Origin: Nitzschia sp. DOCU1
Taxonomy: Eukaryota; Bacillariophyta; Bacillariophyceae; Bacillariales; Bacillariaceae
Reading direction: 5' to 3'
Length of the DNA stretch: 23,254 nt
Assembly (NCBI GenBank): GCA_951394045.1
Contig: CATOAN010000015.1
Coordinates: forward strand, 1 to 23,254
A model generated the notes under the pieces. That model saw only the letters and a program-made list of their open reading frames with translations. It ran no database searches and was not told where the DNA came from. The position numbers were made by a program, and so were the translations under genes. Of the stretch, positions 19,001 through 23,254 are shown piece by piece (position 1 is the stretch's first letter; each line of letters opens with the position of its first letter).

Positions 19001-22000
19001 CGATTATGAATCTACGGCATTAGGAACGGGTCAGAAGTCCGGCATTACTGTAGAAGCCAAAGACCCTGCCAAGGTCATTGTCGAATCCCCTGCCCCCACC
19101 GCTGGCCCAACTGCCGGCCCAACTGCAAGACCAACGGCCGGACCCACTGCAGGTCCGACGGCCGGTCCAACGGCTGGGCCCACTGCTGGGCCAACCGCTG
19201 GACCGACAGCTGCCACACCTTCGCCAACTGCCGGACCGACAGCTGGCCCCACTGCCGGCCCCACTGCCGGCCCCACTGCCGGCCCAACTGCTGCCACCCC
19301 GTCTCCTACTGCTGGTCCGACTGCTGGACCCACCGCTGGACCAACTGGCGGCCCCACTGGCGGTCCTACCGCCGGACCCACGGCCGCCACACCGTCCCCC
19401 ACTTCTGGACCCACTGCGGGGCCAACCGCCGGACCCACTCCGGAACCAACAACGCCTGCCCCAGTCACTCCGCCAACAGTTGGCGATCTTTGTGCTGGTG
19501 ATGTGGAGTTGATTCATGGTGACGACCATGTTCCTGTTTGCGCCGGCTTTCTTACGTATGGCAATGGCAACGGTACGCACGTTGATGCCATGATTGAACA
19601 ATGCTTCAAAAATGAAACCATCAGCTGGATCCGACCTCTTTACAAAGCCAACCCGGATGACGATGATTTGACTTGTAGAAAGACAGACAAGGTTGACGAG
19701 GTCCCGCACGGAGAAACCAACAGCTATACTTTGGCATGCGAGCCTGGCGGAGAATACGCCCGGCTGATCGTACTCGTTCACGATGGAAGTTTCCATGACA
19801 ACCACAACTACACGCACTTGGAGGGTTATGAATGCGATGGCTTGGTTAAAAATTTCGATGGCATTGCTGAATTCGAGTTCAAGATTCCGTGCAAGCGCTG
19901 TACCCCTGGCCCTACTGCTGGCCCGACCACCGGACCAACCGCTGGCCCCACAGCTGGCCCAACTGCCGCCACTCCCTCGCCAACTGCCGGCCCTACAGCC
20001 GGCCCCACTGCTGGACCGACTGCTGGCCCATCGGCAGCCACACCCTCTCCAACCGCAGGTCCCACTGCTGGGCCGACCACAAGCTTTGCTCCTACCCCTT
20101 GTCTTGACATGCCCCCCTATAAATCCGTAGAGACAATCGGCATGCCCGAGGAGCACTCGTCCATCCCTAAGGGCCTGGTCAAAATTCTTGAACACGATGG
20201 AAACTCTGTGGTTGTGCGCATTAGTGACGTTTTCGACGAACCTGTCACTGCTGTGTCCGTCCACTACCATATCGATGTGAGCACCGAAGACTGCGATTAC
20301 CGCACCAATTTTGATGTTGACGGCCACATCGATTACACGGCATTCTGCTACGGAATCGACCAGAAATTTACCGACATAAGTATTGTGGTGTATTTTGGTT
20401 CGGCTAAGTCCGATGAGTGTGAGACCTGCCAACCTCCTGCCAGCAACTCAACGGACACGGTGTATTTCAGCTTTGAAATCCCTTGTACGCCAGTTTGCGA
20501 GACTGAGGGTCCTACGAGTGGTCCAACGAGTGGTCCTACTACCGGCCCCACCGTAGGCCCAACCGCTGGGCCAACGACCGGCCCCACTGCTGGACCCACC
20601 GGTGGCCCGACTGCCGGCCCAACTGCCGGCCCAACTGCTAGTCCTACTGCCGGCCCTACCGCGGGACCCACTGCAGGACCCACGACTGGCCCTACTGCCG
20701 GACCCACTGCTGGCCCTACCGCTGGACCGACTGCAGGTCCTACTGCCGGACCCACCGCTGGCCCTACCGCTGGACCGACTGCAGGTCCCACTGCCGGACC
20801 CACCGCTGGCCCTACCGCTGGACCCACGGCCGGACCTACTGCCGGCCCGACTGCTGGACCCACCGCCGGTCCCACTGCCGGCCCAACTGGTGGACCCACT
20901 GCTGGCCCGACTGCCGGGCCTACTGCTGGACCCACCGCCGGACCTACCGCTGGACCCACTGCCGGACCCACTGCTGGCCCAACGGCTGGCCCGACTGCCG
21001 GTCCCACCGCTGGTCCAACTTCGGGACCAACGTCAGGCCCCACAGCTGGACCAACCTCCGGGCCGACTTCGGGACCCACCGCTGGCCCGACCATGGGTCC
21101 GACATCAGGTCCCACCACTGGACCTACCACGGGTCCGACAACCGGACCGACGACGGGTCCGACCACTGGGCCTACTACTGGACCCACCTTCGGTCCAACC
21201 TCTGGGCCAACTGCTGGACCCACCGCTGGCCCAACTGCCGGCCCAACTGCTGGTCCTACTGCCGGCCCTACCGCGGGACCCACTGCAGGACCCACGGCTG
21301 GCCCTACTTCCGGACCGACTGCTGGGCCTACTGCTGGTCCCACTGCCGGCCCGACTTCTGGACCCACCGCTGGCCCAACTGCTGGACCCACCGCAGGTCC
21401 GACGGCCGGACCTACCGCTGGACCCACTGCTGGGCCCACGGCCGGACCTACCGCTGGCCCAACTGCTGGGCCAACGGCCGGACCTACCGCTGGCCCAACT
21501 GCTGGGCCCACGGCCGGACCTACCGCTGGCCCAACTGCTGGGCCCACGGCCGGACCTACCGCTGGACCTACCGCTGGGCCCACGGCCGGACCTACCGCTG
21601 GCCCAACTGCTGGGCCCACGGCCGGACCTACCGCTGGACCCACTGCTGGGCCCACGGCCGGACCTACCGCCGGGCCTACTGCTGGGCCCACGGCCGCACC
21701 TACCGCTGGGCCCACTGCTGGGCCCACTTCCGGACCTACCGCTGGACCCACGGATGGGCCCACGGCCGGACCCACTGCTGGACCCACCGCTGGACCCACG
21801 GCCGGACCTACCGCCGGACCCACTGCCGGACCTACAGCGGGGCCCACCTCTGGTCCCACTTCCGGGCCAACGGCCGGACCTACCGCTGGACCCACTGCCG
21901 GACCTACTGCTGGACCCACTGCTGGACCCACTGCTGGACCTACAGGTGGACCCACGGCTGGACCTACCGCGGGCCCCACTTCGGGACCATCGACAAGTAC

Positions 22001-23254
22001 CGCGCCAACCCCTTGTCTCGACAAGGCCACCTATACAAGCGTGGAGACGGTTGGTATGCTTCAGACGTATCCTTTAGTTCCTGACGGTTTGATCAAGCTA
22101 CTTGACCAGAATGGAAAGTCGGTGGATGTGCGCATTAGTGACGTTTTTGACGAACCTGTCACTGCTGTGTCCGTCCACTACCATATCGATGTGAGCACCG
22201 AAGACTGCGATTACCGCACCAATTTTGATGTTGACGACCACATCGATTACACGGCATTCTGCTACGGAATCGACCAGAAATTTACCGACATAAGTATTGT
22301 GGTGTATTTTGGTTCGGCTAAGTCCGATGAGTGTGAGACCTGCCAACCTCCTGCCAGCAACTCAACGGACACGGTGTATTTCAGCTTTGAAATCCCTTGT
22401 ACGCCAGTTTGCGAGACTGAGGGTCCTACGAGTGGTCCAACGAGTGGTCCTACTACCGGCCCCACCGTAGGCCCAACCGCTGGGCCAACGACCGGCCCCA
22501 CTGCTGGACCCACCGGTGGCCCGACTGCCGGCCCCACTGCTGGCCCAACTGCCGGCCCAACTGCTGGTCCTACTGCCGGCCCTACCGCGGGACCCACTGC
22601 AGGACCCACGACTGGCCCTACTGCCGGACCCACCGCTGGACCGACTGCAGGTCCTACTGCCGGACCCACCGCTGGCCCTACCGCTGGACCGACTGCAGGT
22701 CCCACTGCCGGACCCACCGCTGGCCCTACCGCTGGACCCACGGCCGGACCTACTGCCGGCCCAACCGCCGGCCCGACTGCTGGACCCACCGCCGGTCCCA
22801 CTGCCGGCCCAACTGCTGGTCCCACAGCCGGACCTACCGCTGGACCCACTGCCGGACCCACTGCTGGCCCAACGGCTAGCCCGACTGCCGGGCCCACCGC
22901 CGGGCCTACTGCTGGACCCACCGCCGGACCTACCGCTGGACCAACTGGTGGACCCACTGCTGGCCCGACTGCCGGGCCTACTGCTGGACCCACCGCTGGA
23001 CCCACTGCTGGCCCCACGGCTGGACCTACTGCCGGCCCCACGGCGGGACCTACCTCTGGTCCAACTTCGGGACCGACTTCTGGTCCAACCGCTGGACCTA
23101 CCGCTGGCCCCACTGCCGGTCCCACCGCTGGTCCAACTTCGGGACCAACGTCAGGCCCCACAGCTGGACCAACCTCCGGGCCGACTTCGGGACCCACCGC
23201 TGGCCCGACCATGGGTCCGACATCAGGTCCCACCACTGGACCTACCACGGGTCC
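16077..23254 (+). CDS. giant modular secreted mucin-like protein, 3' end missing
   Basis: One open frame of 2392 codons with no stop and no intron needed, continuing past the window. Order: signal peptide (1-22, ends GVAEA); Cys-rich block 1 (about 24-417); (TPAPV)n linker (418-458); Cys-rich block 2 (459-852); short GPTA linker; half-block (876-1003); GPTA stalk (1004-1135); Cys domain (1136-1275); GPTA stalk (1276-1341); Cys domain A (1342-1477); GPTA stalk of 502 residues (1478-1979); Cys domain B (1980-2115); GPTA stalk to the edge. Each Cys-rich block contains VTICHRTC...NPWVRITIDEDAW, like the 'ICHRTGSAxNPYV' motif of bacterial secreted proteins. Thr in the stalks is suited to O-glycosylation, and N-glycosylation sites occur in the domains. 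Likely an extracellular matrix, adhesive or cell-wall component; that role is inference. No membrane anchor is seen in the window. Confidence 0.88.
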   Translation, partial: MKFPSIVASLILVSSLLGVAEAADPACSTYSGNNCPTTRCFKSGNSCIAPADYPCSSRNLDECEFGYGRCMQVRNKCEEVNGSGALNATCLASLTTSSQGDLIYAEIAGSGCGAGLVCYVADAANANQTDVPISGTCQTEKCLGKKVPGNCNGNNPRDPDCVSKTERVTICHRTCSAKNPWVRITIDEDAWDGEGCGHKLQHDIRDECKNKAPWTEWGVNRRDYLIKRHGTREQVAANLSTAEVKAYWRKWEPACPYVRNGKCCSWFDPTNPCCGEQNPSPIYPEIDIVKYAGPPGICSEAGIGSMEDVAYTVPMSQNWSYCYKISIPQTSGECLFNLTMKDPASAGGTPNGGFIPVYNSTGGNLFCPGTGSSVYVSGPTQPFSSAPNGPNNATVVGIGDLSRRQVSDSDAARVVSATPAPVTPAPVTPAPVTPAPVTPAPVKPTPAPVTPAPVIPTTAVCSAYTGNTCPIERCFKSGNSCIAPADYPCSSRSATECELLLDGRCLQIRNKCQEVDQAGGLNSTCLSSLTNSSQGDLIYAAIDGSGCGPGLVCYVADADNANQTDVPISGTCQTERCLGKKVPGNCNGNNPRDPDCVSKTERVTICHRTCSATNPWVRITIDEDAWDGEGCGHKLQHDIRDECKNKAPWTEWGVNRRDYLIKRHGTRDQVAANLSSTAEVKAYWRKWEPACPYVRNGKCCSWFDPTNPCCGEQNPSPIYPEIDIVKYAGPPGICSEAGIGSMEDVAYTVPMSQNWSYCYKISIPQTSGECLFNLTMKDPASAGGTPNGGFIPVYNSTGGNLFCPGTGSSVYVSGPTQPFSSAPNGPNNATVVGTGELSHRQVSDSDPAGVVKATPSPTAGPTAGPTTGPTAGPTVLPVILHKKLVGPPGLCTYDTTMNGPLDDFSYKTGPGDDYFYCYVTSLPKEAEECLVNVRVSDPAPVGGTTTGPINLGMICPGEVVYSSGVTSKAPLDGEGDYESTALGTGQKSGITVEAKDPAKVIVESPAPTAGPTAGPTARPTAGPTAGPTAGPTAGPTAGPTAGPTAATPSPTAGPTAGPTAGPTAGPTAGPTAATPSPTAGPTAGPTAGPTGGPTGGPTAGPTAATPSPTSGPTAGPTAGPTPEPTTPAPVTPPTVGDLCAGDVELIHGDDHVPVCAGFLTYGNGNGTHVDAMIEQCFKNETISWIRPLYKANPDDDDLTCRKTDKVDEVPHGETNSYTLACEPGGEYARLIVLVHDGSFHDNHNYTHLEGYECDGLVKNFDGIAEFEFKIPCKRCTPGPTAGPTTGPTAGPTAGPTAATPSPTAGPTAGPTAGPTAGPSAATPSPTAGPTAGPTTSFAPTPCLDMPPYKSVETIGMPEEHSSIPKGLVKILEHDGNSVVVRISDVFDEPVTAVSVHYHIDVSTEDCDYRTNFDVDGHIDYTAFCYGIDQKFTDISIVVYFGSAKSDECETCQPPASNSTDTVYFSFEIPCTPVCETEGPTSGPTSGPTTGPTVGPTAGPTTGPTAGPTGGPTAGPTAGPTASPTAGPTAGPTAGPTTGPTAGPTAGPTAGPTAGPTAGPTAGPTAGPTAGPTAGPTAGPTAGPTAGPTAGPTAGPTAGPTAGPTGGPTAGPTAGPTAGPTAGPTAGPTAGPTAGPTAGPTAGPTAGPTSGPTSGPTAGPTSGPTSGPTAGPTMGPTSGPTTGPTTGPTTGPTTGPTTGPTTGPTFGPTSGPTAGPTAGPTAGPTAGPTAGPTAGPTAGPTAGPTSGPTAGPTAGPTAGPTSGPTAGPTAGPTAGPTAGPTAGPTAGPTAGPTAGPTAGPTAGPTAGPTAGPTAGPTAGPTAGPTAGPTAGPTAGPTAGPTAGPTAGPTAGPTAGPTAGPTAGPTAGPTAGPTAAPTAGPTAGPTSGPTAGPTDGPTAGPTAGPTAGPTAGPTAGPTAGPTAGPTSGPTSGPTAGPTAGPTAGPTAGPTAGPTAGPTGGPTAGPTAGPTSGPSTSTAPTPCLDKATYTSVETVGMLQTYPLVPDGLIKLLDQNGKSVDVRISDVFDEPVTAVSVHYHIDVSTEDCDYRTNFDVDDHIDYTAFCYGIDQKFTDISIVVYFGSAKSDECETCQPPASNSTDTVYFSFEIPCTPVCETEGPTSGPTSGPTTGPTVGPTAGPTTGPTAGPTGGPTAGPTAGPTAGPTAGPTAGPTAGPTAGPTTGPTAGPTAGPTAGPTAGPTAGPTAGPTAGPTAGPTAGPTAGPTAGPTAGPTAGPTAGPTAGPTAGPTAGPTAGPTAGPTAGPTAGPTASPTAGPTAGPTAGPTAGPTAGPTGGPTAGPTAGPTAGPTAGPTAGPTAGPTAGPTAGPTSGPTSGPTSGPTAGPTAGPTAGPTAGPTSGPTSGPTAGPTSGPTSGPTAGPTMGPTSGPTTGPTTG
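16146..17327 (+). repeat. Cys-rich block 1 of the giant protein
   Basis: Codes for residues 24-417. N-terminal part: paired Cys with CFKSGNSCIAPADYPCSSR. Middle: the CHRT motif at residue 168 and GCGHKLQHDIRDEC. Then YWRKWEPACPYVRNGKCCSW and a GPPGICSEAG...NWSYCYKISIP domain. Repeated almost exactly as block 2, 1308 bp downstream. It ends in LSRRQVSDSD, with a dibasic pair that block 2 changes to HR. Confidence 0.85.
17328..17450 (+). repeat. (Thr-Pro-Ala-Pro-Val)n linker
   Basis: A 15-bp repeat ACT CCT GCC CCT GTT, about seven units with slight variation (KPTPAPV, IPTTAV at the end). It separates the two Cys-rich blocks and differs in composition from the GPTA stalks further on. Confidence 0.85.
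17451..18632 (+). repeat. Cys-rich block 2 of the giant protein
   Basis: Codes for residues 459-852. The second CHRT motif is at residue 603. The stretch 18111-18562 is identical base for base to 16803-17254 (452 bp); the N-terminal part is more diverged (for example SATECELLLDGRCLQIRN versus NLDECEFGYGRCMQVRN). One codon is gained at NLSSTAE versus NLSTAE. Confidence 0.85.
18702..19085 (+). repeat. diverged half-block (GPPG...YCY domain) of the giant protein
   Basis: Residues 876-1003. Matches the C-terminal half of the Cys-rich blocks by pattern: VGPPGLC, DDFSY, YFYCYVTSLP, ECLVNVRVSDPAPVGGT, ICPG. It lacks the CHRT half. It is an older copy than blocks 1 and 2. Confidence 0.75.
19086..19481 (+). 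repeat. GPTA stalk 1 with (TA)ATPSP interruptions
   Basis: About 132 residues of Gly-Pro-Thr-Ala units (12 bp), broken three times by TAATPSPT and ending GPTPEPTTPAPVTPPT. The interruptions recur at fairly regular spacing. Confidence 0.9.
19482..19901 (+). other. Cys domain between stalks (diverged relative of domains A/B)
   Basis: Residues 1136-1275: LCAGDVELIHGDDHVPVCAG, then a Cys-poor acidic part (KANPDDDDLTC), then EYARLIVLVHDGSFHDN...FEFKIPCKRC. The ending matches domains A and B ('...VYFSFEIPC...C'), so all three probably share one beta-rich fold. The acidic cluster could bind calcium; that is inference. Confidence 0.65.
19902..20099 (+). repeat. GPTA stalk 2
   Basis: 66 residues of GPTA units with AATPSPT interruptions like stalk 1 and an irregular end (GPTTSFAPTP). 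Some Ala become Ser or Thr. Confidence 0.88.
20100..20507 (+). repeat. Cys domain A of the giant protein
   Basis: Residues 1342-1477: PPYKSVETIGM, VRISDVFDEPVTAVSVHYHI, CDYRTNFDVDGHIDYTAFCY, FTDISIVVYFGSAKSDECETC, FSFEIPCTPVCE. From 20214 on it is nearly identical to domain B, 1914 bp downstream; the first 38 codons are more diverged. Confidence 0.8.
20508..22013 (+). repeat. GPTA stalk 3, 502 residues
   Basis: About 125 tetrapeptide units. Positions 1-3 are almost always Gly-Pro-Thr; the fourth is mostly Ala, with zones richer in Ser, Thr, Gly, Val and single Met, Phe or Asp. A Thr/Met/Phe-rich zone lies at about 21013-21230. Codon third positions vary freely while the residues stay constant. 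Confidence 0.92.
21403..21834 (+). repeat. 36-bp higher-order repeat inside stalk 3
   Basis: The marker ACGGCCGG (Thr-Ala-Gly codons) recurs in exact 36-bp phase at 21403, 21439, 21475, 21511, 21547, 21583, 21619, 21655, 21691, 21727, 21763 and 21799 (position of the C). It is altered only at 21691 (a Gly-to-Ala change) and 21727 (a Ser). Each unit is three GPTA tetrapeptides with its own synonymous-codon pattern. Confidence 0.85.
22014..22421 (+). repeat. Cys domain B of the giant protein
   Basis: Residues 1980-2115. Starts PCLDKATYTSVETVGM. From 22128 it matches domain A with very few changes (one synonymous, and GGC to GAC, Gly to Asp). It is followed by a stalk whose first 118 bp equal the start of stalk 3. 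Confidence 0.82.
22422..23254 (+). repeat. GPTA stalk 4, open at the window edge
   Basis: Over 275 residues of GPTA units. Begins identically to stalk 3 (GPTSGPTSGPTTGPTVGPTA) and ends in the same Ser/Met/Thr-marked zone (ATGGGT at 23211 equals 21093). Between these landmarks it is 204 bp longer than stalk 3, i.e. 17 units of 12 bp. Confidence 0.9.

Noticed and set aside
19020..20432. Minus-strand frame of 470 codons rich in Gly/Ser/Trp/Arg
   Set aside because: Antisense of the giant gene's first stalks and domains; composition simply mirrors the repeat.
20348..22030. Minus-strand frame of 560 codons reading (Val-Gly-Pro-Ala)n
   Set aside because: It is the antisense of the GPTA array. A 12-bp repeat without stop codons leaves several frames open, and the frame runs through the antisense of Cys domain A. 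The plus frame has a signal peptide, conserved Cys and consistent domains.
20602..22077. Plus-strand Leu/Pro/Arg-rich frame of 491 codons
   Set aside because: A shifted reading of the 12-bp array. It lacks a signal peptide and does not fit the domains on either side.
22262..23248. Second minus-strand (VGPA)n frame of 328 codons
   Set aside because: Same cause as the first: antisense of stalk 4 and part of domain B.

Overview
The window looks like nuclear DNA of a eukaryotic alga, most likely a pennate diatom. The reasons are a nucleoporin gene with one very short GT-AG intron, otherwise uninterrupted and tightly packed genes on both strands, signal-peptide genes, and a very long secreted Thr/Pro/Gly-rich protein of the mucin-like type common in diatom extracellular matrix. 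The diatom assignment is inference from gene style; nothing in the sequence names a species.

Layout. Positions 1-1562 (minus) hold the 5' part of a Nup85-family nuclear pore scaffold gene running off the left edge. Then come an HD-domain metal phosphohydrolase (2000-2905, minus), an uncertain small plus-strand gene (2955-3412) and a 650-residue acidic membrane-hairpin protein that may be vezatin-like (3469-5421, minus). Next are a luminal or secreted glycosyltransferase-like gene whose C-terminal part lies one frame away (5862-7245, minus) and a signal-peptide plus C-terminal-anchor protein of probable alpha/alpha-toroid fold (7850-9304, minus), which has a decayed copy of its 3' end just downstream. 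After these come a 99-residue possible beta-grasp protein (9686-9985, plus), a FIST-domain protein with a signal peptide (10273-11502, minus) and a coiled-coil polyQ protein (12005-13264, plus).

Positions 13265-16076 are gene-poor. They hold a dispersed 30-bp repeat and a 243/245-bp tandem duplication ending 158 bp before the next start codon.

The right third (16077 to the edge) is one uninterrupted plus-strand reading frame of at least 2392 codons. It encodes a signal peptide, two nearly identical Cys-rich blocks, a third half-block, three small Cys-containing domains and four stalks of the tetrapeptide Gly-Pro-Thr-Ala (12 bp per unit). The frame has no stop in the window, so a search for complete start-to-stop frames misses it and finds only antisense and shifted-frame shadows. 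Its parts have been duplicated recently at three scales: a 1308-bp block offset, a 1914-bp domain-plus-stalk offset, and a 36-bp higher-order repeat.

Four of the better-supported genes encode proteins entering the secretory route (glycosyltransferase-like, toroid, FIST, giant mucin-like). There is no evidence that they act together beyond neighbourhood.
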